Shown here: piece by piece, positions 8,062 to 16,667 of the stretch
How the letters are laid out: each line of letters opens with the position of its first letter
How positions within the stretch are numbered: position 1 is the stretch's first letter
Virus record (IMG/VR): IMGVR_UViG_3300042507_006967
Location: 1-30,340 of that record
Length of the DNA: 30,340 nt
Strand: one strand, 5' to 3'
Source: a virus
Position numbers and translations under genes: made by a program
Notes under the pieces: generated by a model
The model's input: the letters and a program-made list of their open reading frames with translations, nothing else
Databases searched by the model: none
What the model was told of the DNA's origin: nothing

Positions 8062-9546
8062 TTAAACAATTGTTTGAGACCCTGTTATACTACCACTATT
8101 TTGATATTTTTGAGCATATCTATTAGAAATGGTTTGCATAAGACTTTTGGTCTCATTTCCAATCATACCATCCACTAATTTAGCCTTCATTGCTGCTTGG
8201 AATTTTTTTACTCCTTCTTCAGTAACCTTATCAAAATAAGAATCATTCAATTTGGATGGAGGAAGAGCATTCATATAAACAAGAAAATTATTAATAAGTT
8301 TAACCATATCAGATGACATTTTCTGTGAGCCTGACTTATAAACTAAACCACCTCTTGTATAAAATCCTTTAGAACTCAATTCATTTGAAGATGCTATTAG
8401 ATTTAACGCTCTTTGCTTTTTAGATTCAAGAGCTTGTGCTTCTGCTTCTTTTTTAAGTTCTTCTTCTTTTTGAACACCTGCCATTTCAACCTCAATATTC
8501 AAATTGATGAGTTTAAGTGCAAGAATAACAACCATACACATGAACATAACTTGTAGAGAAGGTGTAAAAATATTCTTTACAATTTCTTCTTGTTCAGAAA
8601 ATACACGTTTAATCAAAATTGAAGAAACCTCATTAAGTAAAGTTGATAAGGGTTCAAATACACTAATGTCCGTTGAAGGTATAGATTGCTTCAACGCTTG
8701 TATTGCATCTGGACCTACTATTGACCCATCTAAATTAATTGAACCATAATTTTCACCAAACTTCTCTTTTAGTCTTTGAGTATATGGAAACATTAACATG
8801 ACTAATTCAAAAAATGATGAAAAACGATCATAAACATCGGTAGATTCAAGCATTTTATTCAAATCTATATTAGAACCTATCATTACAGCAGGAAATGAAG
8901 ATGCTGAATCAGATTCAATCTTTTGTAAATCCATAGCATCTATTTTAGTATAAAGTGCTTTAAGACCTACAGTTGAACCATATTGCTCTAAACTAGCTAA
9001 AGTTTGTTTAATAATAACTGATAAATCAACATTATACAACGAAATGAAACTTTGTCTTAATGCTTCAGATTTAAAGTCAACAGAACCACTTTTTTTAAAC
9101 ATTTTTACGACTTCATCTATCTTTGGGATAACGGAAGATATTCCACTTGGACTTGTTATCTCTGAAACCTTTTTAACAGATTTCTTGAATCCTTGAGTTT
9201 TAGTTGCATCTAAAACTTGTTGAAATCCTTGTGCTAATTCTTTTTCAATAGTTTGAACTTTATTTTGAATATATCCAACTTGTGAACGAATAAACTCAAA
9301 AGAGTTTGTTATAGTTGATTTATCTTTTCCTAAAATAGAAGAAAGAGAAGGGATGATTGATTTGATAAAATTGTGCATCGCTTCAGACTTTTCAATATCC
9401 AAACCCTCAAAAAGTTTGTCAATTGTTAATTTATTTAGTCTGAATTCTGCATCAGTATCAAAAAAACCTGTCCAATCACTAGAAATAAAATTCCCTTCAT
9501 TGATATTGAAATCTAAGTTTGGATCGTTAAAATTCTTAAAAAGCAT
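8062..9546 (-). CDS. Membrane-spanning peptidoglycan-binding putative internal virion protein
   Basis: This 494-residue protein starts MLFKNFNDPNLDFNINEGNF, with INE-G at 15-18 matching the putative leader cleavage site. It is mostly helical, with a strong transmembrane segment at about 318-338 (LQVMFMCMVVILALKLINL) preceded by FTPS, then a charged Glu/Lys/Ala helix (346-370). A C-terminal PG_binding_1-like domain follows at about 402-465 (VKLINNFLVYM...GVKKFQAAMKAKLVDGMIGNETKSLM). It appears paralogous to the product of 9918-11267: both have GLEID/GLDIE near residue 50, KKSGS-x-D and I/T-PSLQ before the hydrophobic segment. A GATATATA box lies 26 nt upstream. Wall and membrane contact is consistent with acting during genome entry, which is inference. 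Confidence 0.78.
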   Translation of the reverse strand: MLFKNFNDPNLDFNINEGNFISSDWTGFFDTDAEFRLNKLTIDKLFEGLDIEKSEAMHNFIKSIIPSLSSILGKDKSTITNSFEFIRSQVGYIQNKVQTIEKELAQGFQQVLDATKTQGFKKSVKKVSEITSPSGISSVIPKIDEVVKMFKKSGSVDFKSEALRQSFISLYNVDLSVIIKQTLASLEQYGSTVGLKALYTKIDAMDLQKIESDSASSFPAVMIGSNIDLNKMLESTDVYDRFSSFFELVMLMFPYTQRLKEKFGENYGSINLDGSIVGPDAIQALKQSIPSTDISVFEPLSTLLNEVSSILIKRVFSEQEEIVKNIFTPSLQVMFMCMVVILALKLINLNIEVEMAGVQKEEELKKEAEAQALESKKQRALNLIASSNELSSKGFYTRGGLVYKSGSQKMSSDMVKLINNFLVYMNALPPSKLNDSYFDKVTEEGVKKFQAAMKAKLVDGMIGNETKSLMQTISNRYAQKYQNSGSITGSQTIV

Positions 9547-9572
9547 AGTTGTATTGTATTGTTTTATATGCC

Positions 9573-9580
9573 TATATATC
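9573..9580 (-). promoter_or_regulatory. GATATATA late-promoter-like box
   Basis: The minus strand reads GATATATA followed by GGCAT, 26 nt upstream of the ATG at 9546, in the 72-nt gap after the small gene at 9619-9882. The gap holds nothing else recognisable. Confidence 0.6.
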
Positions 9581-9618
9581 TATTATCAAAAATCATTATT
9601 TAAGTTTTCAATAAAGAT

Positions 9619-9882
9619 TTAAGCATAATATAATTGTTCTTTAGACTTATTTTGAGTTTGTGACTTTGAATCTTCTTTTTTTGAAATTGGAATTAGTTCG
9701 GATAAACCAACTAATTCATATAAAGCAGTTAAGTCATAAACATCAGCATTGATTTTTATTGTACGAACTCTTTCTTCAGATGATTTTGTTTCTTCATTAA
9801 CTCTTTCATCTAAAATAATGTTTTTATGAATGATATTGTTTTCATTCATTTGAACGAAATTTTTAAAATTTAATATTCTCAT
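9619..9882 (-). CDS. Small putative internal virion protein
   Basis: An 87-residue product consisting of little more than the shared leader, MRILNFKNFVQMNENN, then a charged polar segment. MNE at 12-14 fits the leader site, and a second candidate, VNE-E, lies at about residue 29. Its N-terminus is very like that of the product of 7131-8042 (R-I-L-x-F-x-x-F). The only other feature is a short hydrophobic patch, DLTALYELVGLSELIPI, in the middle. No domain was recognised. In size and make-up it is the closest match in the block to the small internal proteins of T4, which are a cleavable leader plus a small charged body. It lies between two larger members of the same block and shares their direction. 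Role inferred only. Confidence 0.65.
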   Translation of the reverse strand: MRILNFKNFVQMNENNIIHKNIILDERVNEETKSSEERVRTIKINADVYDLTALYELVGLSELIPISKKEDSKSQTQNKSKEQLYYA

Positions 9883-9917
9883 AGTTATTTACTTTTTTTA
9901 TGTGAAATTAATCACTT

Positions 9918-11267
9918 TTATACATTAGAAAGTTTTTCTACATCTTCCATAAAGACTTTCATAATAAAACGAGTATCTTTACCAATTCTACCATCAACCT
10001 TTATATCTTTACCTTTAATTTTAATATTTTGTTGAATTAAACGAACAGCTTGTCCTAAAAACTTTTTATCAAAATCACCTTTATTAAGGTATTCACTACC
10101 AACATTTTTAGTAATTAATCCAAGTTCATAGAAAAACTTTTTAAGTGCAATAATCATTTCTTTTTCACGATCAGTATAAGATTTATTTTCATAAAAAACT
10201 TTTGTGCTTTCCATGAAATCTGTACCTAAAAGATTATTATATGATTGTACCACTTTTTTAGTTTTTTCAATAGTTTCTTTAGAAACTTCACCATTTCCTA
10301 TTTCTCCTTTTACTGATTTACCTCTACCTAAACTTTTAACTATAACAGGTAAAGTCATAAAAGATACAAGAGCGATATATAAACTTTGCAAAGAAGGGAT
10401 TGTGATATTTTCTGAATATACTTCGGAGAGTTTTTCAACTTCTGGTTGTACAATTTGATTTCCAACACTATCAATCACATTCTTATAATTGCTCAATTCT
10501 GAAGTTGTAATAGATTCCGAACCTAATAATGGTATCAAAATAGAACTTAAAAACTCAAAAGGATTTTGATTATATGTAATATAAGAAATACCCTTTATTT
10601 TCATTGTTGATAAAGCCATTTCAAGCATTACTGAAATTCTTTTGATAGGATCACTAGATACTAATTCTTTATTGCTATCAAAAGAACCACTCTTTTTAAC
10701 CCAACCGCCTTGAATGTTTTCAGGTACAAAAGAATTAGATTTTAAACTAGGAAGTCCTAAATTATCAATAACATCATAAACAGAACTTTCTAAACCTGTT
10801 GAATTTGAATTAACTTTATCACTTAAAGAAGTAATAAACTTGTTAATCATATCAGCGTTAAAAGAATTTACTAAATTTTTTAATGGAGTAAAATCAATAT
10901 CAGATTCTTCTATTGTTATAGTTTTTTTAGATATATTTTTTTCAACATTTTGAATATATGAACTCACATATTCAAGTTGTCTAACTACTATTAAATTTGC
11001 TGTTTTTGTTTCAGCTGTACTTTCAATGAAAATATCTTTACAACTTGGTAGCATTGAAGCTAGTTTAGGATATGATTCATCAGATGTATCTATTTCTAAT
11101 CCACGCAAAAGATGATAGATACTTAATTGATTTAGTGTATCTTTTGCACTTGTTCTAAGTAATCCTCCTGAAAAACTTTCATTTATAGCAGATCCCGATG
11201 GAAAACTTCTATTAAGAGAGGTTTTTACTTCTTTTACTTTTTTAAAGTATGAATTATCAAATTCCAT
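9918..11267 (-). CDS. Membrane-spanning peptidoglycan-binding putative internal virion protein
   Basis: This 449-residue protein has the leader MEFDNSYFKKVKEVKTSLNR and SAINESF at 26-32, where INE-S fits the proposed cleavage site. A hydrophobic segment at about 289-312 (ITIPSLQSLYIALVSFMTL) is likely membrane-spanning. A C-terminal PG_binding_1-like domain lies at about 366-440, ending IKVDGRIGKDTRFIM, very close to KVDGRVGKQTRWAL in the product of 5758-7038. It is a probable paralog of the product of 8062-9546 from the order and local matches (KKSGS-x-D, PSLQ before the membrane segment). It lies 16 nt downstream of the large coiled-coil gene, with no promoter box of its own, so it belongs to the operon that starts at 14626. 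Confidence 0.78.
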   Translation of the reverse strand: MEFDNSYFKKVKEVKTSLNRSFPSGSAINESFSGGLLRTSAKDTLNQLSIYHLLRGLEIDTSDESYPKLASMLPSCKDIFIESTAETKTANLIVVRQLEYVSSYIQNVEKNISKKTITIEESDIDFTPLKNLVNSFNADMINKFITSLSDKVNSNSTGLESSVYDVIDNLGLPSLKSNSFVPENIQGGWVKKSGSFDSNKELVSSDPIKRISVMLEMALSTMKIKGISYITYNQNPFEFLSSILIPLLGSESITTSELSNYKNVIDSVGNQIVQPEVEKLSEVYSENITIPSLQSLYIALVSFMTLPVIVKSLGRGKSVKGEIGNGEVSKETIEKTKKVVQSYNNLLGTDFMESTKVFYENKSYTDREKEMIIALKKFFYELGLITKNVGSEYLNKGDFDKKFLGQAVRLIQQNIKIKGKDIKVDGRIGKDTRFIMKVFMEDVEKLSNV

Positions 11268-11283
11268 ATCATTTGTGTTTTTT

Positions 11284-13398
11284 TTATCTATTTGTTAATA
11301 CCGATTGCATTTGCTGTATATATCCCTGAACATTTTGTCTTGATTGTATTTCTTCAGGTGATACAACTCCTGCTAATATTTCAGGAGTAGCCATATTCAA
11401 AAGTTCTATTTGTTTTGCAAGATATGCTAATGTTAAAACATCCGCTTTACCATTAATTTCTATTTTATCGTTTGCATATTTACCATTTGTTTGAATACCT
11501 GCTACTATTTTTGAAAGTTCTACATCATAAATTCCATTAACCTCACCATCATAAAGATTTATCTTCTTTAAAGAATCTTGAAGAAGTTTTACATCAGAAC
11601 CTGTATCCCCTATTTGCATATATTGTCGTTCTTGTCCGTTATTATCAAAACGTTTGATAAGACCAATAGGTTTATCAAGATTTTTTGAGTCTGCTGTAAT
11701 AGGAACATTACCTGAGAAGAAAAAATTCTCAAAAGAAGATAGCATCGCTGCATATGCTGATATTGTTCCAAATGTGTATAAGCCTGGAGTAGGTAATTGG
11801 AAAGAACTTTCCCACTTTGTCTGTATAGATTGAAGCATCTGCTGTGGAGAAGCCATAGCCATCAAATAGTTATTAAAGGTTGGACTTGCAATCTGATCAA
11901 GACATTTTTTAGCATCATCACTTGACATAATTCTATTTGACTCAAGAGATTCAACACAAACCTTAAAGAAATCATGAGGATCTCCACTACTTGCCTTTTC
12001 TTGTTGTATTTTATAAACATTATGAAATGTTAAAAAGGGTTCAAATTTATCTTCAAACATTTCTAATTCTAATGCTGTTAATACTTTTGTTATAGGTTCA
12101 TTAGCAGTTTCTTTATTAGATTTATCAAACCATTGAGATAGCCAATAAATACCATAACCAATAGCACCCCATTTAATTGCAGCAGTAAACATTTTACCTT
12201 TGAAATAAGCAGATACCCAAGACAATAATTTATTAGTTCTATCTTGTTGGCGGATTCTTTGTTCTTCTAATTTTCTTAATTTCTCTTGTTCTTTAAGATA
12301 TCTTTTTTGATCTTTCAATGATTTTAATTCTTCGCTCTTTCTTTTTGATTCTTCTTTTTTCTTTTTATGATTTTCCCAAAATTCATCCCATTTGGATTTT
12401 TTATTAGCATCAATTGAATCATTTGCTTTGCCCTTTTTACCTTCACCGATTTTAACTTCACCAACTTTTAAATTTTCAACTTTACGAGGATTTTCCTTGA
12501 TTGGTGTAGACAAATCTATTTTCCCACTATTAATCGCTTCTTCTCCTTTAAATTTAATAGATGTTGTTACATTTTCAAATCCAGGAATTTTTCTCATAGC
12601 TTCTGTATCAATCTTTGAAAATTGAGAAGCGTTAACATTTATCTTTTCTACTCCACTTGCTACAGATTTTACCTCATCATCTACATGAGAAACAGCACTC
12701 GCTATACCCTTTTCATCTTTTGCTACCCCTCTTAATGTTTCACCAGTTTTTGTAAAAATACCCTTAAATAAAGACTTTCCACTTTTTACTATTTCAGATG
12801 CTCGACCAAAATTATATCTTTCATTTAATTCGCCATATTCTAAAGATTCATTAGTTCCTGAAGGGTTTGGCTCTATAACTTTATTATTCAGAGAATTAAC
12901 CAAAGAGTTTATAGGTTGTTCAGATTCATACCACCCCTTTAAAGAATTTGTTATAATAGTTCCAATAGTTATAGGATTGCTTTTCAAATCATTCAATACC
13001 GATTCATCTAATTTATTAATCTCAAAATCTGCACTCATACTTGAGATTTCATTAAGAATCTCTATTATGTTCTTAATATAATAATTATTAGTTACCTCTA
13101 TCATCGTACTATCTACTGTCAAAGGTTCTTCTAATTTTAATGTAGATAACTCATCTTCCTTTAAAATTTCCATAAGTTGAGCATATATTCCAATTCTCAA
13201 ATTGGCAATTGGAGTATTGTACATTTGTTTAAGACCTGCTGAAAGTTCATCTTCACCTAATGCAGCTTTATAAGCATCAGATGGGGAATATTCTCCAAAA
13301 AGTTTGCTCACAGGTTTAACAAGTCTTTGTTCAACCCAATCAGGAAACACAGACTCTTCGTTCAACTTTTGTTCATATTTATTAAATCTCGTAATCAT
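11284..13398 (-). CDS. Large coiled-coil, membrane and peptidoglycan-binding putative internal protein
   Basis: At 704 residues this is the second-largest product of the block. The leader MITRFNKYEQKLNEESV carries LNE at 12-14; another L-N-E (201-203 region, GELNERYNF) could be a second protease site. Residues about 336-396 form a highly charged coiled coil rich in Lys, Glu and Arg, directly followed by a transmembrane segment at about 403-423 (MFTAAIKWGAIGYGIYWL). A PG_binding_1-like repeat lies at about 593-662 (MQIGDTGSDVKLLQDSLKK...GIYDVELSKIVAGIQ). The organisation (leader, helical body, coiled coil, membrane span, wall binding) suggests a multi-part protein spanning envelope layers. Its stop lies 16 nt before the next gene and its start 4 nt after the preceding gene, within one operon. 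Confidence 0.8.
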   Translation of the reverse strand: MITRFNKYEQKLNEESVFPDWVEQRLVKPVSKLFGEYSPSDAYKAALGEDELSAGLKQMYNTPIANLRIGIYAQLMEILKEDELSTLKLEEPLTVDSTMIEVTNNYYIKNIIEILNEISSMSADFEINKLDESVLNDLKSNPITIGTIITNSLKGWYESEQPINSLVNSLNNKVIEPNPSGTNESLEYGELNERYNFGRASEIVKSGKSLFKGIFTKTGETLRGVAKDEKGIASAVSHVDDEVKSVASGVEKINVNASQFSKIDTEAMRKIPGFENVTTSIKFKGEEAINSGKIDLSTPIKENPRKVENLKVGEVKIGEGKKGKANDSIDANKKSKWDEFWENHKKKKEESKRKSEELKSLKDQKRYLKEQEKLRKLEEQRIRQQDRTNKLLSWVSAYFKGKMFTAAIKWGAIGYGIYWLSQWFDKSNKETANEPITKVLTALELEMFEDKFEPFLTFHNVYKIQQEKASSGDPHDFFKVCVESLESNRIMSSDDAKKCLDQIASPTFNNYLMAMASPQQMLQSIQTKWESSFQLPTPGLYTFGTISAYAAMLSSFENFFFSGNVPITADSKNLDKPIGLIKRFDNNGQERQYMQIGDTGSDVKLLQDSLKKINLYDGEVNGIYDVELSKIVAGIQTNGKYANDKIEINGKADVLTLAYLAKQIELLNMATPEILAGVVSPEEIQSRQNVQGYIQQMQSVLTNR

Positions 13399-13402
13399 AG
13401 AA

Positions 13403-14626
13403 TTATTGGGCTATTTGAGTTTCTTCTTCTGAAAAATCAGTAATAAGTTCATAGATAACTTCGCCTAAAACCCAAAACGCATAAATTGTTAGGAGAAACA
13501 TTACGAACTGACTTATACCTGGAATTGGAATTAATATACCCGCCAAACCAGCAATGATTTTGTCTATCAAAATATATTTTCCAAAATCCGACATTGCTGA
13601 AATCAATATTGCAAAAGTCGGACCCATAACCTTAAATTCATAAGGTCCTGCAACAGAAAAATGTTCATTAAGAAATTTTGAAGAATATTCAAGTGCTTGA
13701 TTACCATTAGTTTTGATATATTCCGAAAATTCTTTAATCCAACTAAATGGGGGAAGCATATCCAATTTAGAACAAGACCATTCATAAAACTTTTCAATCA
13801 TTTCAATAGACTCGTTCAGTTTTTTCATATCACTAAACGATTTTATTCTCATTGAAGAAGAATTGAGTTTTTTATGATTATTTATATCTACAATACCTTC
13901 CGTGATCGCCGAAGGTAAAAGTTCTATAATTGAATTTTTAATGTTGTTTTCAATATGATTATCTACTTTTGATTCATTAACGGCTTTATTTAATGACATC
14001 GTTACTTTAGAAGCAAATACTTCCCCATGTATAATATTACTTACGCTATCAACAAACATAGAACTTAATTGTCCAGTTTCTTTTGAAAGCGTATTCCATA
14101 TTTCTTTATATTCTTCTGATGAGGTTTCATTTAAGGATTCTTTGATTCCTGAAATCTGTTGATTCAAAGAAATCGTTATTTGTCTTTTTAGAGATTTATT
14201 ACCAGAAAACCAATTATTTGTTTCAATTTTAACTGCTTCCCATGTGCTTTTAACACTATCCATAATTTTCTTTACAACATCTTCAATAGCTTTTGCTAAA
14301 TTTGTTCCTAATTCAACTACCCAATTAACTGCACTACTAACAACACTTTTAACTGTATCAGCAGTTTTTCCAACAGTATCTTGAAGCCAAGTGTTCAATT
14401 TTGAAAACCACGAATCTTCCTTTAACATATACCAATCATAAAAAGATAATTGTTCATTACTTATAAATGAAAGAACATATCTTTGCGTTTCTGTTAAATA
14501 TATGTCTTCTGATTCCATAATTGCTTCAGCAATAGGGATATAGCATTTTTGAGTAATTTTCGTTTTAGAAAATTGCTTTGATTGAAAATAATCGTTGAAT
14601 GAAAGTATTTGTTCTCTATTTTTCAA
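13403..14626 (-). CDS. Membrane-inserting putative internal virion protein
   Basis: This 407-residue protein has the leader MKNREQILSFNDYFQSKQ and, at 31-35, PIAEA; I-A-E-A equals the site cleaved in T4 internal proteins as I recall them. Residues about 80-140 are amphipathic helices rich in Val, Ala and Trp (DTVGKTADTVKSVVSSAV, NWVVELGTNLAKAIEDVV), resembling tape-measure or pore-forming segments. Residues about 332-393 are strongly hydrophobic, with two or three membrane spans (IIAGLAGILIPIPGISQFVMF). The tail is acidic. No peptidoglycan-binding or enzymatic motif was found. It is the first gene after the GATATATA box at 14651. A pore or channel former is plausible but unproven. Confidence 0.72.
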   Translation of the reverse strand: MKNREQILSFNDYFQSKQFSKTKITQKCYIPIAEAIMESEDIYLTETQRYVLSFISNEQLSFYDWYMLKEDSWFSKLNTWLQDTVGKTADTVKSVVSSAVNWVVELGTNLAKAIEDVVKKIMDSVKSTWEAVKIETNNWFSGNKSLKRQITISLNQQISGIKESLNETSSEEYKEIWNTLSKETGQLSSMFVDSVSNIIHGEVFASKVTMSLNKAVNESKVDNHIENNIKNSIIELLPSAITEGIVDINNHKKLNSSSMRIKSFSDMKKLNESIEMIEKFYEWSCSKLDMLPPFSWIKEFSEYIKTNGNQALEYSSKFLNEHFSVAGPYEFKVMGPTFAILISAMSDFGKYILIDKIIAGLAGILIPIPGISQFVMFLLTIYAFWVLGEVIYELITDFSEEETQIAQ

Positions 14627-14650
14627 ATTATACTCTTTAATTTTATCTAT

Positions 14651-14658
14651 TATATATC
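14651..14658 (-). promoter_or_regulatory. GATATATA late-promoter-like box
   Basis: The minus strand reads GATATATA followed by ATAGA, 24 nt upstream of the ATG at 14626, in the 57-nt gap between the M15 peptidase gene and the membrane protein gene. No terminator hairpin was seen in this gap. Confidence 0.6.
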
Positions 14659-14683
14659 TGTTTTTATATTTGTTTTATGAATA

Positions 14684-15664
14684 TTACTTTGTCCAAAATG
14701 CACTCTTATGTCCTAATACATTTCTTACATCAACATGAGTAAATTTACTTCCAATATAAAGACCAATACCACCCTGATGAAAGGATTTTAACCATGTAGT
14801 GATTTCAGAAGGGGAAACTCCATCTATTCTGATGTCTGCTGCATTTCCAAACATATGTTGAGAAATTCCAGCCCCACCTATCTTTTTATTGTATGTAGGA
14901 GTTCTATATCCTGATATAATTGTAAGTTTCTTATTGTAATGTGCTATTATTTTTTCAAGAAGTTCTACTAAATATGGATTGATAAGAATAATGTCAGAAC
15001 CATCTTTACAAGCAAAATCTTTTACTTTTATGTGTTCTGATACATTTTTATCGCCATCTTTTGATTTGCTATATTGAATAGAAAATCTGTATCTATCAGA
15101 ATATTTTGAAAGTGGGAAATTTATTCCTTCTTGTCCACCTTCTCCCATACTAACAGATGATGGTGGTAAAATTATGCTTGATGGGGTGGTAACAGAAGGA
15201 ACTTCTTTAGGAAGTTCTTTTTCACCCTTTGTTTCACCTTCAACCTCTTTATCTTCAGGTTCTTTTTCTTCAAATTCTAAAAGAAATTGTATAAATTCAA
15301 AGGGAATTGTATTTTGAATTGTTATAGGTAGTTTAAAATTAGCAATCATACTTTTAACTGCTTCTAAAGTAGCAGCATCTAAAATTCCATCTGCTTTATG
15401 ATTCTTCAAAAAATCATAAGAAATTAAAATAGATTGTAAAACTGAAATATCTTGATTCTTTTCTGAAATAGTTAATATCTTTGTGCCATTAATAACATCG
15501 TCTGAAAAATAAGTCTTGGTTATTTCTTTTACCAATTCTTCTTTTTTTGATTTATCTTTTTCATCTTTAATTAGTTTTATGGCTTCTTCAGCATTCTGAA
15601 TTTTTATTTCATTCAAAACGAAATCTGAAAAATTTAGAATAAATCTATTTTTATTTAAATCCAT
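14684..15664 (-). CDS. Peptidoglycan-binding M15 (M15_3-type) peptidase
   Basis: A 326-residue probable zinc D,D- or L,D-carboxypeptidase or endopeptidase that cuts peptidoglycan peptide bridges. The leader MDLNKNRFILNFSDFVLNEI has LNE-I at 17-20. Residues about 64-112 are a PG_binding_1-like domain (ISVLQSILISYDFLKNHKADGILDAATLEAVKSM). An acidic Pro/Ser linker (132-175) follows. The catalytic domain at about 210-318 has SGYRTPTYN (251-259), SQHMFGNAADIRI (268-280) and FTHVDVR (308-314), giving likely zinc ligands H270, D277 and H310. All expected residues are present. It is encoded next to a second, differently built M15 peptidase and is the last gene before the 14651 promoter box. Enzyme family confident; packaging in the head is inferred from the leader. 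Confidence 0.88.
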   Translation of the reverse strand: MDLNKNRFILNFSDFVLNEIKIQNAEEAIKLIKDEKDKSKKEELVKEITKTYFSDDVINGTKILTISEKNQDISVLQSILISYDFLKNHKADGILDAATLEAVKSMIANFKLPITIQNTIPFEFIQFLLEFEEKEPEDKEVEGETKGEKELPKEVPSVTTPSSIILPPSSVSMGEGGQEGINFPLSKYSDRYRFSIQYSKSKDGDKNVSEHIKVKDFACKDGSDIILINPYLVELLEKIIAHYNKKLTIISGYRTPTYNKKIGGAGISQHMFGNAADIRIDGVSPSEITTWLKSFHQGGIGLYIGSKFTHVDVRNVLGHKSAFWTK

Positions 15665-15686
15665 AACTAATAATTATTTTTATAAA

Positions 15687-16658
15687 TCAAACAATATATT
15701 GAGTTGATTGAGGTGAAGATAGTTCAAAGTGCATACCGTCCTTTCTTCTTCTATAATGACCGCCCCAATAAAATCCTAATTTATTAGCAATAGGGACAAG
15801 TTCTCTAACACTACCTTTTTCTCCAACAGCAGGTGGAGTAACAAATAAACCATTGTATTTTGTATTAATATCAAAAGCAACCCCGAAGGCATGATTACTC
15901 AATGTTGTATTACTACCTCTTATAAATCTTGGATAATAACATCCATTAAATGTTATAACTCTTGAAAGCAAACCTGCATTTTCCCACTCTTGCCATAACT
16001 GAATCATCGATTTTGCGGCCAATCTATGACATTTCAATCTTGTGGATCTGGGGTTTTGTATTTTAGCAAGTTGAGGGATTTCTATTGTGATGATATTATC
16101 TTTTTCAAAATTATTAGTTATGATTATACCACCATCACCTTTTGATTTATATTCTAATGGACCATAAAGTCTTTGAGCATCTTCAACGGTTAAATATTTT
16201 AAGTCTGTCGGCACTGGTGGCCAATTATATCTATCTTCACTCGCTTCTTTTGGAAGGGTAGCAAAAACTTTACTCTTTACTTGTGGACTTTTTGTAATAT
16301 CTGTAGAGGTTATTGTATAAGTTGTAAATAAATCTATGATACCCTTTCCTATTGGTTGATTTACATCAAATGAAACATTGTATTTAGAACTATATGATTT
16401 TATGGCATAAATAGTTTTTTCGTCAATTTTTCCACTCATTTCATTATTTTTCAAATATCCTAAACCACATAGTATTGTTTGTAAAATTTTAACATCTTGA
16501 CTTTCATCTCCAATAGCCAATGATAATTGTCCTGATTGAAGTTCATCAGAAAAAAATTCTTTACTCACATATTGAACAATAGATTTAGTTTCTTCTGAAT
16601 TTTTTGAATTACGAAGAGCGTCAATTATGCTTTTAGGGGTTTCTAAATCAACTAACAT
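15687..16658 (-). CDS. Peptidoglycan-binding M15 (VanY/M15_4-type) peptidase
   Basis: This 323-residue probable zinc peptidase acts on peptidoglycan. Residues about 46-95 form a PG_binding_1-like domain (GDESQDVKILQTILCGLGYLK...GKIDEKTIYAIKSY). The catalytic domain covers about 190-313, with NGCYYPRFIRGSNTTLSNH, then HAFGVAFDIN (256-265) and DGMHFEL (307-313). H256, D263 and H310 are the expected zinc ligands, and WGGHYRRRKDGMHFE is typical of M15_4 members. Unlike most of its neighbours it lacks the aromatic leader and the x-N-E site, so it may be located elsewhere (tail or baseplate). Its N-terminal 40 residues resemble residues 25-60 of the other M15 enzyme (KEFFSDEL versus KTYFSDDV), so the two share an ancestral N-terminal module. 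Confidence 0.88.
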   Translation of the reverse strand: MLVDLETPKSIIDALRNSKNSEETKSIVQYVSKEFFSDELQSGQLSLAIGDESQDVKILQTILCGLGYLKNNEMSGKIDEKTIYAIKSYSSKYNVSFDVNQPIGKGIIDLFTTYTITSTDITKSPQVKSKVFATLPKEASEDRYNWPPVPTDLKYLTVEDAQRLYGPLEYKSKGDGGIIITNNFEKDNIITIEIPQLAKIQNPRSTRLKCHRLAAKSMIQLWQEWENAGLLSRVITFNGCYYPRFIRGSNTTLSNHAFGVAFDINTKYNGLFVTPPAVGEKGSVRELVPIANKLGFYWGGHYRRRKDGMHFELSSPQSTQYIV

Positions 16659-16667
16659 ATTTTATTC

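Noticed and set aside
9619-9882. The small gene as a frameshifted fragment of a neighbour
   Set aside because: It has its own leader and start, does not continue the sequence of either neighbour in another frame, and lies well apart from both stops and starts.
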